A DNA stretch of 64,000 nucleotides from an uncultured Collinsella sp. Lineage in GTDB: Bacteria; Actinomycetota; Coriobacteriia; Coriobacteriales; Coriobacteriaceae. The position numbers were made by a program, and so were the translations under genes. Below, piece by piece: positions 24,707 to 33,900 of this stretch. The stretch covers positions 62,001 through 126,000 of the forward strand of contig CABSNU010000001.1 of the NCBI GenBank assembly GCA_902479135.1, read 5' to 3'. Within the stretch, counting starts at the first letter, position 1, and every line of letters starts with the position of its first letter. The notes below the pieces were generated by a model. That model was not told the origin of the DNA. It did no database searches and saw nothing but the letters and a program-made list of their open reading frames with translations.

Positions 24707-26485
24707 ATGGACGCCATCGTAAAGATGCTCGAAAAGCATCAGCCGTTCTTTGAGAAGATCTCGAGGAACATCTACCTCCAGGCTATTAAGGACGGATTCC
24801 TTGGGTGCATGCCCATCGTCCTCACCTCTTCGATCTTTCTGCTCATTGCCACCCTTCCCGGCGTAGTCGGCATCACGCTGCCCCAGCCGCTCATCGACTG
24901 GTGCAACAAGCTGTACAACTTCACCATGGGCGTCATGGGCATCATGGTCGCCGGCACCACTGCCAAGAACTTTACGGCTTCCATGAACCGTCGCATGCCC
25001 GCCGGCAAGGTGCTCAACGACGGCTCCACCATGGTGGCCGCCCAGTGCAGTATGCTTTTGCTCGCCGTTACGCAGTTCACCACCAAGTTCAACGGCTCCG
25101 AGCTTTCGGTCTTCGACTGCACCAGCATGGGCACGCGCGGTCTGTTCTCGGCCTATATCGCCGCGTTCATCACCGTGTGGGTCTACAAATTCTGCGTCTC
25201 TCGCGATCTGACCATTAAGCTGCCCAAGGAGGTCCCGGGCGCCATCGCTCAGAACTTCCGTGACATCATCCCCTTTGGCGGCGCCGTCATCATCTGCGGC
25301 ATCATCGATGTCGTCGTGCGCAACCTCATGGGCGTTCCGTTCTCCGAGCTGCTCATCAAGCTGCTCTCCCCGCTCTTCACTGCAGCAGAGACCTACCCCG
25401 GACTCATCCTTATTCAGGCAGCCACCGCGTTCTTCTGGTTCATCGGCGTCCACGGCCCCTCGATCGTCCAGCCGGGCATCGACCCCATCCGTCTTGCCAA
25501 CCAGGCCGAGAACCTGCAGGTTCTGCTGGCCGGTGGTCACCCCGCCCATTCCCTCACCTTCAACATGTCGCTCGTGGGTGAGTTCGGCGGCACCGGCGCC
25601 ACGTTCATCGTGCCGCTTCTGCTGATTCTCTTTATGAAGTCCAAGCAGCTCAAAGCCGTCGGTAAGGCCTCGATTGTTCCTGTTGCCTTTGCTGTCAACG
25701 AGCCGCTGCTCTTTGGCGCGCCGATGATCCTTAATCCCTACATGCTCATCCCCTTTGTTGCCGCCGGCTGCGTCAACGTGAGTGTTGCCAAGTTCTTTAT
25801 CGACAACGTGGGCATGAACGGCTTCTCCTTCGTGGTGCCTTGGGCTACCCCCGCTCCCATCGGCATCTTCATCACCACGAACTTCCAGCTTATCGCCTTG
25901 GTGTTTGTCGCGATCATCATCTTGCTGGACGCCATCATCTACCTGCCGTTCTTGAAGGCATACGATAAGCTGCTCTGCGACCAGGAGGCCGAGCGCGCCG
26001 CCGAGCTGGGTCTCGAGTCCGATGGTGCTGCCACCATCGCTGCCAACGCCCCTGCGCCCGCTGTCGAGCAGGTTACCGTTTCCGTCGAGCCGACCGCCGC
26101 TGCCGCCGACAGCAAGCCTGTCGCCGATCAGCCCGAGCCCGCCTCTGACGCATCCGCTAGGAAGGATGTCGACGGTCTGAAGGTCCTCGTCCTGTGCGCC
26201 GGCGCCGGCACCTCTGCCATGCTTGCCAACGCCATCAAGGAAGGTGCTGCGCAGACCGGAGAGAACATCGCTTCCTCCGCAGGCGCTTATGGTCAGCACA
26301 CTGCCATCATGGATCAGTACGACGTCATCGTGCTCGCCCCGCAGATTCGTAGCTACTACAACGACATGAAGGCCGACACCGATCGTCTGGGCATTAAGCT
26401 GCTCGCTCCCCGCGGTAAGGAATATATCGACCTCACCCGCGACCCCGCTGGCGCCATCAAGTGGCTCCGCGAGAACCTCGACTAG
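24707..26485 (+). CDS. PTS lactose-type transporter IICB (module 3)
   Basis: 592-residue IICB fusion. IIC domain has GVHGPSIVQPG and FAVNEPLLFGAPMILNPY; the linker is Ala/Pro/Val/Ser-rich (about residues 430-488), and the IIB cysteine is Cys497 in VLVLCAGAGTSA. AAAGGAGC precedes the ATG. First gene of an operon with the GH1 gene 75 bp downstream, controlled by divergent LacI-4. Close to the module 2 and 30124 proteins, indicating recent duplication within the island. Confidence 0.92.
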   Translation: MDAIVKMLEKHQPFFEKISRNIYLQAIKDGFLGCMPIVLTSSIFLLIATLPGVVGITLPQPLIDWCNKLYNFTMGVMGIMVAGTTAKNFTASMNRRMPAGKVLNDGSTMVAAQCSMLLLAVTQFTTKFNGSELSVFDCTSMGTRGLFSAYIAAFITVWVYKFCVSRDLTIKLPKEVPGAIAQNFRDIIPFGGAVIICGIIDVVVRNLMGVPFSELLIKLLSPLFTAAETYPGLILIQAATAFFWFIGVHGPSIVQPGIDPIRLANQAENLQVLLAGGHPAHSLTFNMSLVGEFGGTGATFIVPLLLILFMKSKQLKAVGKASIVPVAFAVNEPLLFGAPMILNPYMLIPFVAAGCVNVSVAKFFIDNVGMNGFSFVVPWATPAPIGIFITTNFQLIALVFVAIIILLDAIIYLPFLKAYDKLLCDQEAERAAELGLESDGAATIAANAPAPAVEQVTVSVEPTAAAADSKPVADQPEPASDASARKDVDGLKVLVLCAGAGTSAMLANAIKEGAAQTGENIASSAGAYGQHTAIMDQYDVIVLAPQIRSYYNDMKADTDRLGIKLLAPRGKEYIDLTRDPAGAIKWLRENLD

Positions 26486-26560
26486 TTCCTCCCTCTGTTG
26501 GTGCCCGGATCCCCAGTTCGGGCATCTCTCCCTATTCGTATCCCACAGAAAGGATGACTC

Positions 26561-27982
26561 ATGACCAACCCCATGCAGTTCCCCGACGGCTTTGTGTTTG
26601 GCGGCGCCACCGCCGCTTACCAGGTTGAGGGCGAGACCCGCACGCACGGCAAGGGCAAAGTGCCCTGGGACGATTTCCTGGCAGCTCAGGGTCGCTTCTC
26701 CCCCGATCCTGCAAGCGATTTCTACAACAAGTACCCGGTCGATATCGACCTGTGCCAGCGCTTCGGCATCAACGGTATCCGCGTCTCCATCGCTTGGAGC
26801 CGCATCTTCCCCAACGGTACTGGCGAGATTAACCCCGAGGGTGTTTCCTTCTATCACGAGCTCTTTGCCACCTGCAATAATGCCGGCGTTATCCCCTATG
26901 TCACGCTCGATCACTTTGATACACCTGAGGCCTTTTACCAGAACGGCGGCGAGGGCTTCCTGACGCGCACGACGATCGACGCCTTTGTCGAGTACGCCAA
27001 GTTCTGCTTTGCCGAGTTCACCGAGGTCAAGCACTGGTTCACCTTTAATGAGATTCCCGCGACCGCCGAGGGCAGCTTTATCGTTGGCAACTGGCCGCAC
27101 GGCGAAAAGTATCGCCTGGACAAGGCCTTCCAGCTCATGCACAACATGATGGTGGCCCACGCCAAGGCTGTCGTTGCCTTCCATGAGGGCGGCTTTGAGG
27201 GCGAGATCGGCATTGTCCAGAACCTGGAGCCCAAGTATCCCCTCGATCCCAACAACGCCGCCGACTGCGAGGCAGCTCGCATGGCCGACGTCATCAACAA
27301 CCGCTGGGTACTCGACGCCACCTTCCGCGGCCACTATGCAGCCGATACCATGGAGGCCGCAACCAAGCTGGCCCATATCGCCGGCGGCGAGCTCGACGTC
27401 CGCGACGAGGACATCGCCGCGCTGACTGCAGCGCTCCCCTACAACGATTGCCTGGGCGTCAACACCTACAAGTGCCAGTTCCTGCGTGCCGCCGAGGGCG
27501 AAAACGACATCAACCACAATGGCACCGGCGACAAGGGCTCCTCGCGCTGGTTCCTCAAGGGCGTGGGCGAGTCATGCGTGCGCGAAGGCGTACCCACCAC
27601 CGATTGGGACTGGATCATCTATCCCGAGGGCCTGTACGATCTGCTGCTGCGCATTAAGAACGATTACCCCAACTACAAGAAGATCTACATCACCGAGAAC
27701 GGCATGGGCTATAAGGACGACTTTGAGGACGGCTTTATCGACGACGCCCCTCGCATCGACTACATGCGTCAGCATCTCGCATGGATTCTCAAGGCAATCG
27801 ACGGCGGCGTGAACGTCGACGGTTACTTCGTGTGGTCGCTGCAGGACCAGTTCTCCTGGACCAACGGCTATAACAAGCGCTATGGCCTGTTCTACATCGA
27901 CTTTGAGACCCAGAAGCGCTATCCCAAGGCGAGCGCGTACTGGTACAAGAACGTCTCGGAGACCGGCCTGCTTATGGCCTAA
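26561..27982 (+). CDS. 6-phospho-beta-galactosidase, GH1 (module 3)
   Basis: 473-residue family 1 enzyme, nearly collinear with the lacG at 16708 (FVFGGATAAYQVEGETRTHGKG is shared in part). Catalytic Glu in HWFTFNEIP and YITENGMG, phosphate loop SWTNGYNKRYG with the galactosidase-type Trp. Small differences near the substrate channel (DHFDTPEAFYQNGGEGF) may shift substrate choice. Start ATG with AGAAAGGATG upstream. Followed by a strong terminator, so IICB-GH1 is a two-gene unit. Confidence 0.92.
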   Translation: MTNPMQFPDGFVFGGATAAYQVEGETRTHGKGKVPWDDFLAAQGRFSPDPASDFYNKYPVDIDLCQRFGINGIRVSIAWSRIFPNGTGEINPEGVSFYHELFATCNNAGVIPYVTLDHFDTPEAFYQNGGEGFLTRTTIDAFVEYAKFCFAEFTEVKHWFTFNEIPATAEGSFIVGNWPHGEKYRLDKAFQLMHNMMVAHAKAVVAFHEGGFEGEIGIVQNLEPKYPLDPNNAADCEAARMADVINNRWVLDATFRGHYAADTMEAATKLAHIAGGELDVRDEDIAALTAALPYNDCLGVNTYKCQFLRAAEGENDINHNGTGDKGSSRWFLKGVGESCVREGVPTTDWDWIIYPEGLYDLLLRIKNDYPNYKKIYITENGMGYKDDFEDGFIDDAPRIDYMRQHLAWILKAIDGGVNVDGYFVWSLQDQFSWTNGYNKRYGLFYIDFETQKRYPKASAYWYKNVSETGLLMA

Positions 27983-28004
27983 CTTTTGCCGCATACCCCC
28001 TGTC

Positions 28005-28048
28005 GGCCGCATGCGAATCCCTCCACGGGTTCGCATGCGGCCTTTTTT
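28005..28048 (+). terminator. Terminator after GH1 module 3
   Basis: GGCCGCATGCGAA (28005-28017) pairs with TTCGCATGCGGCC (28030-28042), followed by TTTTTTG. Confidence 0.92.
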
Positions 28049-28073
28049 GTTTTTGGTGAGCCCGAGCGAATCA

Positions 28074-28216
28074 TTCGTCTCGATCTGTAACATCTAGCAG
28101 GGATTTTCAATCCTAACTGTTATAGATTTAGACGAACGGGCGACCAGGGCTGAAAGATCTCAATCTGTAACACGTAGCCCACTTTCGACCGTCTACCTGT
28201 TACAGATCAAGACAAT
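28074..28216. repeat. Palindromic repeat pair, locus 3
   Basis: Copy A 28074-28137 (TTCGTCTCGATCTGTAACA ... TGTTATAGATTTAGACGAA) and copy B 28157-28215 with the same B-type centre as locus 1 (CACGTAGCCCACTTTCGACC). Confidence 0.85.
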
Positions 28217-28267
28217 AAGATAGTCAAATCCAAACTTTCCAAGCAGTTATGAAGCATGGTTTCTAGT

Positions 28268-28342
28268 TTTCGGTATCACGAACATACTTTCGGTATCATT
28301 TAATGATATTATGATATCGAAAGTATGTTCGTGATACCGAAA
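28268..28342. promoter_or_regulatory. 75-bp near-perfect palindrome at the fic start
   Basis: Arms 28268-28299 and 28311-28342 (32 nt each, one mismatch). Each arm contains two TTTCGGTATCA-type half-sites, the inner and outer, so four half-sites are stacked. The right arm runs into the ribosome site (AAAGGAG) of the fic gene, so the hairpin can hide it in RNA, and a dimeric regulator could sit on the DNA. Confidence 0.85.
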
Positions 28343-28350
28343 GGAGCCGC

Positions 28351-29583
28351 ATGCGCCAGTTCGATTACACCACAGTCCCAGCGGAACTCGAAGCAACTCC
28401 AATCACCAACCTCCTCCTCTCGATACGCGAGCATAAAGGCCGTCAGCTTGCTCTGAGTCAAGTCAAACCCGAGCTTCTATCGTCCCTAATGGAGGAGGCT
28501 AAGATCCAAAGCACCCGATCCTCCAACGGACTTGAAGGAATTGTTACCACCCAAAAAAGACTCAAAGCGATCATGGCGTATTCCGCCAAGCCAAGCTCCC
28601 GCGCAGAGGAAGAAATCGCTGGATACCGAGATGTGCTGTCGCTTATTCACGAGCAACACGATTCCATTCCCGTAACGCCATCGGTCATTCTGCAGTTGCA
28701 TCGTGACCTCATGGCGCACACGGCAATCTCGTATGGAGGCCATTGGAAAGATGGCGATAACGAAATCGTCTCCATTGACGATCAAGGTAATCGATTTGTG
28801 CGCTTTAGGCCCCCTTCGGCTCTAGCAACCCCGGGACTTATTAAAGAAGCCTGCCAGTCCCTCAACGATGCTTTATCTCGCCAAGTTTGCGATCCCCTCC
28901 TTATATCGCTCCGCTTTATCTTCGATTTTGTTAGCATTCATCCCTTCAACGATGGCAATGGCAGGATGAGCCGGCTCCTTACAACGCTGCTGCTCGAAAA
29001 GACTGGATACGACGTTGCGCGTTACATCAGCATCGAACGACTTATTGAAGACAACAAGGCGCTCTACTACAACGCCCTCGCTGCAAGCTCCACTGGATGG
29101 AATGAAAATCAAAACACCGAAGCACCTTTTATCCGTTTCATGCTCGGAACAACCCTAGCCGCCTACCGACAGCTCGAGCAGCGTACCTTAATTGAATCAA
29201 GCACTCGTCCCATGTCGAAGCAAGCGCGCATCGCTGTTCTATTTCAACAGAGACCCGGCGTCATTAAGAAATCCGACATCCGGTCCAACTGCCCTGATAT
29301 CAGCGAGGTAACCGTTAAACGAACCCTCGGTCAGCTTGTTAGTTGCAGCGCAATCGAAAAAACAGGAGCGGGCCGTTCGACGGGCTACATACTCAAAGAC
29401 GTCCATGCTCTAGAACTATTCTTGCAATCCACAATACCCGATGGCGAGGCCGCAATAACAAAAGAGGCTCCAAAGGATAAGCTCCTTGAACGTGTAAACC
29501 ACGCCGAGGATGAAAGCAAAGAGGGACTCTATGAAGACTATGATTCATTCTCAAGGGACATAAAGACGAAATACGGAGTCTAG
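28351..29583 (+). CDS. Fic-domain AMP transferase with C-terminal wHTH
   Basis: 410-residue Fic/DOC-family protein expected to transfer AMP (or another nucleotide part) to protein hydroxyls. Catalytic motif HPFNDGNGRMSR lies at residues 197-208; the N-terminal inhibitory helix motif (S/T)xxxE(G/N) appears as Ser58-Asn-Gly-Leu-Glu62-Gly63, so it is a self-inhibited class II enzyme. Residues about 285-365 look like a winged helix (ISEVTVKRTLGQLVSCSAIEKTGAGRSTGYIL). The extreme upstream palindrome suggests autoregulation through this domain. It has lower GC than its neighbours and sits alone, consistent with transfer. No antitoxin gene is adjacent. Confidence 0.9.
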   Translation: MRQFDYTTVPAELEATPITNLLLSIREHKGRQLALSQVKPELLSSLMEEAKIQSTRSSNGLEGIVTTQKRLKAIMAYSAKPSSRAEEEIAGYRDVLSLIHEQHDSIPVTPSVILQLHRDLMAHTAISYGGHWKDGDNEIVSIDDQGNRFVRFRPPSALATPGLIKEACQSLNDALSRQVCDPLLISLRFIFDFVSIHPFNDGNGRMSRLLTTLLLEKTGYDVARYISIERLIEDNKALYYNALAASSTGWNENQNTEAPFIRFMLGTTLAAYRQLEQRTLIESSTRPMSKQARIAVLFQQRPGVIKKSDIRSNCPDISEVTVKRTLGQLVSCSAIEKTGAGRSTGYILKDVHALELFLQSTIPDGEAAITKEAPKDKLLERVNHAEDESKEGLYEDYDSFSRDIKTKYGV

Positions 29584-29631
29584 TCATATCTCAGAATAGC
29601 CTCATCCTTGTTGCTCAAAGTTATTTGCGCG

Positions 29632-29990
29632 TCATTGTAAAGCGGTACCTCTGCGCCGGCAGGGGGGGCAGAAGTATCGCCTGCCGATCCTGCTGGAGTC
29701 GGCAATCAGATAGCGCGCATCGGCCTTGCTAAAGGCGAGCTGCTGGATACGGCCCTCGTCCATGTTGGACGTAGATACGTCACCGTCCAAGATGCCGTTG
29801 GCACCGATAAACGCCGCGTCGATGCCCAGCGCACGCAGGGCATCCTCGGCCGTTGGCCCCACAAAAGCGGCAGTGCGGCGACGGTACATACCGCCCACGA
29901 GGCACAGGTCGCAGCCCTCGCGCGCCTCGAGCAGGTTAAAGACCGAAAGCGAATTGGTCACATAGATGGAAGGCAGCTTGTCGGTGACTC
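29632..29990 (-). pseudogene. Decayed DeoR/LacR-like regulator (C-terminal remnant)
   Basis: The frame VTNSLSVFNLLEARE...LIADSSRIGRR matches the C-terminal sensor half of the LacR-like protein at 34160 almost residue for residue, but the N-terminal HTH is missing and the frame breaks after IGRRYF, running into a stop 12 codons later. Upstream bases (to about 29990) still read as a short related stretch. A non-functional duplicate left by recombination between the two loci is the simplest reading. Surrounding bases 29584-30053 hold no other gene. Confidence 0.8.
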
Positions 29991-30053
29991 GGAGAGCGCC
30001 AATGCGACCTCACGACGGTTGCGCTCATTGTCTCAATTAGATACTCAACGAAA

Positions 30054-30088
30054 TACGGCCCCGCAGCTCAATAAGCTGCGGGGCCGTA
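30054..30088 (-). terminator. Terminator of the IICB gene at 30124
   Basis: Perfect 15-bp stem TACGGCCCCGCAGCT/AGCTGCGGGGCCGTA with 5-nt loop, 36 nt after the stop. Confidence 0.88.
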
Positions 30089-30123
30089 CTATACACCGAC
30101 GAATCAACGACGGAGTGCATCCA

Positions 30124-31818
30124 CTATTTGGCCAGCTCCTGAACGATCCAGTCAATTGCACCTTCGGGATCGTTGGTAAGGTCGATATACTCCTTGCCCC
30201 TTGTGGTGAGCAGTTTAATTCCAAGGCGATCAGTATCGGCCTTCATAGCGTCATAGTACATGCGTGCCTGGGGCGCCAGAACAATCACGTTGTACTGATC
30301 CATCGTCTCATAGTGGCTTCCGTACGCACCGGACTGAGAAACCAAATCGATACCCTTAGCAGCGGCACCTTCGCGAAGAGCATTTGCCAAGAGAGTCGAA
30401 GTGCCGGCACCCTGGCAAAGCACAAGCACGCGGATCTGCTCCGCCTTGTCCTTTACCGCCTCGAGAGCTTTTGCGACATTTTCCTGTGCGGCAATAGCAT
30501 CTGCATCCGAGGTTCCTGCAGTCTCCTTTGCAGACTCTTCCAAACAAAGCTGATGGTCATACGCCTTGCAGAACGGATAGTAAATCACAAAGTCAACGAC
30601 CAACAGCACTGCCATCAATACGAGAGAACGCAGATCGAGACCCGTGGTGAGGAACGCACCAATTGGGCCGGGAAGCGCCCACGGCATGGTATACATGGGG
30701 GCGTTCATTCCAATGACGTCAATGAAAAATTTACCGATAATGGCGTTGACCATAGGAGCCACTAGGAAGGGCACGAACATATAGGGATTGAGAACAATCG
30801 GCATACCGAAGATAACGGGCTCGTTAACTCCAAAAATCACCGGGATAATCGATGCCTTGCCCATGGCTTTAAGCTGCTTGGAGCGCATAAACATGATCAG
30901 GATAATAGGAACGATGAACGTGCAGCCAGAACCGCCCAGACCGCCGATGAAGCTTGTAAAGTCCTGCGTGAGAGCAATTGACGGGTGTCCACCTGCTTGG
31001 AAAACCTCAAGATTGGTAACGGTATTGCCGTAGAGCGCAGCATTGATCGGACTCATGACAACCGAAGCACCGTGGATACCCATAAATTGGAAAAGCGCGA
31101 CCGCGCCTTCGATAAGCGCCATGCCAGGATAGGTGTCGACCGCGGAGAACAGCGGCGAGATGAGAGCGGATACCAAATTGGCGAACGGCACAGCAAGCAG
31201 CTTGCGGCTCGCAAGATCGATAAAAGCGCACGCAAGGATCGAAAACCCAAATGCAAAGATATCGCGAAAACTCTGCGCAATAGAGCCAGGGACCTCTTTG
31301 GGAAGCTTGATCGTCACATTATGGCTAATGCACACCTTATAGATATTAACGGTCAAGAATGCGGCTACGAACGCAGCGAGAAAACCCTTGGTTCCCATAT
31401 AGCCGGTTTCAAAAACAGATGTATCTGCTCCGCCAATCGAGACAACATCGTTCGTCACCGATAGCAAGAGCATGCCGCACATGGCACAAACCATGCACGA
31501 GGTGGGGTTGAGAGATTTACCCGAAGGCATGCGACGGTTCATCGACATGGCAAGTGAGCTCGCCGTGGTGCCGGCCACCATAATGCCAAGAAGTCCCATG
31601 GTATATGCATAGATTTTATTGAAGAAATCCAGCACCTCAGACGGAAGCGTGATGCCTACATAGGCAGGGAGCGTCGAAAGAAGAAGGAACAGGCTCGAGA
31701 ACAGCACAATTGGCATATTCGAGAGAAAGCCATCCTTAATCGCCACCAGATAAATGTTCCTCGAGATTTTGTCGAAGAGGGGCTGGTGTTTTTCAAGGAA
31801 TTTGACGATAGCGTCCAT
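30124..31818 (-). CDS. PTS lactose-type transporter IICB (module 4)
   Basis: 564-residue IICB fusion of the lactose/chitobiose family, with a shorter linker than the other three. IIC motifs GIHGASVVMSP (Pro of HGPS replaced by Ala) and FGVNEPVIFGMPIVLNPY differ from the sister proteins, which suggests another substrate. IIB cysteine is Cys468 in VLVLCQGAGTST. Start placed at ATG 31818 with AAAGGATG. It is divergent from a DUF7916-like gene and a GntR regulator rather than from a LacI gene and has no GH1 partner. Codon use is less GC-rich than modules 1-3. Confidence 0.92.
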   Translation of the reverse strand: MDAIVKFLEKHQPLFDKISRNIYLVAIKDGFLSNMPIVLFSSLFLLLSTLPAYVGITLPSEVLDFFNKIYAYTMGLLGIMVAGTTASSLAMSMNRRMPSGKSLNPTSCMVCAMCGMLLLSVTNDVVSIGGADTSVFETGYMGTKGFLAAFVAAFLTVNIYKVCISHNVTIKLPKEVPGSIAQSFRDIFAFGFSILACAFIDLASRKLLAVPFANLVSALISPLFSAVDTYPGMALIEGAVALFQFMGIHGASVVMSPINAALYGNTVTNLEVFQAGGHPSIALTQDFTSFIGGLGGSGCTFIVPIILIMFMRSKQLKAMGKASIIPVIFGVNEPVIFGMPIVLNPYMFVPFLVAPMVNAIIGKFFIDVIGMNAPMYTMPWALPGPIGAFLTTGLDLRSLVLMAVLLVVDFVIYYPFCKAYDHQLCLEESAKETAGTSDADAIAAQENVAKALEAVKDKAEQIRVLVLCQGAGTSTLLANALREGAAAKGIDLVSQSGAYGSHYETMDQYNVIVLAPQARMYYDAMKADTDRLGIKLLTTRGKEYIDLTNDPEGAIDWIVQELAK

Positions 31819-31886
31819 AACACATCCTTTCATGATTCCCGGGCACACAACGATTTATCCGGACTCAACCGTCGTCGTCCCCGTTT

Positions 31887-32128
31887 GTATCCACTTATGT
31901 AAGTGAATACGTTCTTGTGCGAAATGTAATATCATTTGCGCGATTTGTCATAACCAATTCTTTTTCCGCTTTGTCGATATGTCAAGAATTCAAATACTTA
32001 TTCGGTGAACGGTAGTTGATTAATATAATGTTTTCCCAGCTAAAGGCTATTTTTTCCGAGCAGTACAATAAGTTTGCAACCGTTCACCGATTGGATATAA
32101 CATATTGAATATATTGTTGTAACAATAT
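31887..32128. promoter_or_regulatory. Divergent promoter region of IICB module 4 and DUF7916-like gene
   Basis: Near-palindrome around CACTTATGTAAGTG at 31887-31910 and ATATTGTTGTAACAATAT at 32111-32128 (candidate GntR sites), plus single ACCGTTCACCG-type sites in inverted orientation at 32003-32013 and direct at 32079-32089. The 356-bp region is AT-rich and holds no gene. Confidence 0.55.
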
Positions 32129-32174
32129 TAGAGACAATGTCACAAGCCTGTCGTTCTAGTCAAAGGAAGTAACA

Positions 32175-33095
32175 ATGCCCAAACGATTACTGAACATGTC
32201 CGCATCCGATTTTGCCGCCACGTCACCCATGGATCTAAAACAGGCAATTCTGGCTTCCGAGGGACGTACCATCATGGCGGAAAACGTACCCTCTTCCCAA
32301 TTTCTCGGCGGCGTTACTAATGCAGAAATCGAACGTGCCGCAGGTGCCGACCTGCTTCTGTTTAACGCGCTCGATGTGTTCGATCCAGTTATTGCCGGTA
32401 TTCCAGATGATCTCAATGAAAACCCGGTCACTTGGGTGAAGCGAGCATGCGGAAGGCCCATTGGCGTCAATCTGGAGCCAGTTGATAACGAGGCAGAGAT
32501 GTCTGAATCCCGAACGGAAATCCCCATGGGTCGTCGCGTCTCTCCCAAGACCTTAGAAAAGGCTAACGAACTCGGATTTGATTTTATCTGCCTGACGGGC
32601 AACCCTGGAACCGGCGTCTCCAACGATGCAATCGCCCATTCGATTAAACTCTCCAAAGAGCATTTCAATGGCCTGGTCATAGCCGGAAAAATGCATGGAG
32701 CGGGCGTTGCGGAACCTGTCATGACGCTCGAAATTGCGCGCAAGTTTGTTGACCTCGGCGTCGATATCCTTCTCGTGCCAGCCCCCTACACCGTCCCTTG
32801 CTTCCAAGAAGCAGACCTGCGCGCCATCGTAGACTTTGTACGATCCCACAACGTAGGCAAGTCAATTGAAGAGAAGGTTCTCGTCATGGCGGCGAACGGG
32901 ACGAGTCAAGACTCCTGCGACAGCGAGACCATTAAGAAAATAGGCCTTGCAGCAAAAGCAGCCGGCGCTGACCTCCAACATATCGGGGACTCCATGAACG
33001 GTATTTGCCTGCCCCAGAATATCTTCACGCTCGGACAAGCCCTTCGTGGATACAGGCATCAGATCGTCATGCTGAGCCGCTCTGTGATACGTTAA
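32175..33095 (+). CDS. DUF7916-like TIM-barrel protein, probable PEP-mutase-like fold
   Basis: 306-residue cytoplasmic protein without a certain biochemical function; I assign it to the DUF7916-type group from memory of PTS-linked coriobacterial genes, so treat the name as tentative. It shows alternating strand-helix pattern of a TIM barrel: LLLFNALDVFDP, FICLTGNPGTGVS, LVIAGKMHGAG, DILLVPAPYTVPC and DLQHIGDSMNG. The GNPGTG and GDSMNG loops could bind phosphate. It is divergent from the IICB at 30124 and 54 bp upstream of a GntR regulator on its own strand. Context suggests processing of the sugar-phosphate delivered by that IICB. Confidence 0.7.
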   Translation: MPKRLLNMSASDFAATSPMDLKQAILASEGRTIMAENVPSSQFLGGVTNAEIERAAGADLLLFNALDVFDPVIAGIPDDLNENPVTWVKRACGRPIGVNLEPVDNEAEMSESRTEIPMGRRVSPKTLEKANELGFDFICLTGNPGTGVSNDAIAHSIKLSKEHFNGLVIAGKMHGAGVAEPVMTLEIARKFVDLGVDILLVPAPYTVPCFQEADLRAIVDFVRSHNVGKSIEEKVLVMAANGTSQDSCDSETIKKIGLAAKAAGADLQHIGDSMNGICLPQNIFTLGQALRGYRHQIVMLSRSVIR

Positions 33096-33149
33096 GGTTA
33101 CCTTGCCCACGTTACATCCCGACTGAGGCAACCATCAGGTATAACCAAC

Positions 33150-33887
33150 ATGCAAACTGAGGCTCTAATGCTCGATACACACGAAAAACGGCCACTCTAT
33201 TTACAGCTCACCGACGCGCTGCTCAAGCAGATCGTCGATGAATATCAAGCAGACGATAAACTTCCAACAGAAATGGAACTCTGCGACGAATACGCCGTAA
33301 GCAGAACAACCGTCCGACTTGCCATGAGTGAGCTGGAGCGTCGTGGAAGTATCTATCGAATCCAAGGTAAGGGATCGTTTGTTGCACCGAAACGCGTTAG
33401 CGAGCTCAATTCACTTTTAGACTTTGACTTTGCAAGCCATTGCGATGGCGTTGATCCGGATGCCATCACCAAACATTTCGGCGGCCTCACATCAGGTCGT
33501 CCAATTTCCGTAATGATGCTCCAACAATTTGGATGTCAAAGTCGCGATGAAATTCAGCGTCTTGAATTGACCTACGAACTTGAAGGCAGCTTCATAGGCG
33601 CTGATACGTTCTTCATTTCAAAGTCGCGCGTTCCGAATAACCAGTTAGATTTTCAGGCATTTAGCAGAATCATGGACGACTTGTCCAAGTCTATCCAATC
33701 TGTTAGGGAAAGCTATAGAGCACGTCTGCTTAGCGATTCCGAAGCCAGTAATTATGGTGTTGCAAAACTTCCGGTCATCGAACTGACTCATTATGCTTAC
33801 GACTCCGGAGGCAAACTAATCTCAATTGTCTGCCGCACCGTCTTAACTGGGCGAATCCCTTATCAAAACTTTATTTTCAAGTCCTAA
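33150..33887 (+). CDS. GntR/HutC-family regulator
   Basis: 245-residue regulator. The wHTH at about residues 14-75 has the family signature [41 protein letters not shown]; the C-terminal half is a UTRA effector domain (about 95-240). It follows the DUF7916-like gene and probably controls the divergent IICB/DUF7916 promoters, taking the place that a LacI protein holds in modules 1-3. Lower GC than most of the island. Start: ATG at 33150 or at an internal Met (residue 7); neither has a strong ribosome site. Confidence 0.88.
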   Translation: MQTEALMLDTHEKRPLYLQLTDALLKQIVDEYQADDKLPTEMELCDEYAVSRTTVRLAMSELERRGSIYRIQGKGSFVAPKRVSELNSLLDFDFASHCDGVDPDAITKHFGGLTSGRPISVMMLQQFGCQSRDEIQRLELTYELEGSFIGADTFFISKSRVPNNQLDFQAFSRIMDDLSKSIQSVRESYRARLLSDSEASNYGVAKLPVIELTHYAYDSGGKLISIVCRTVLTGRIPYQNFIFKS

Positions 33888-33900
33888 TGTTCTTTTTCTT

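Noticed and set aside
24617..27517. 966-codon open frame on the minus strand opposite IICB and GH1 module 3
   Set aside because: It spans two clear plus-strand genes, has a Val/Gly/Asp-rich composition typical of antisense frames in GC-rich DNA, and no recognisable domain.
28351..29583. Fic gene as half of a type II toxin-antitoxin pair
   Set aside because: The inhibitory motif lies in the same chain (class II Fic) and no small antitoxin frame is adjacent.
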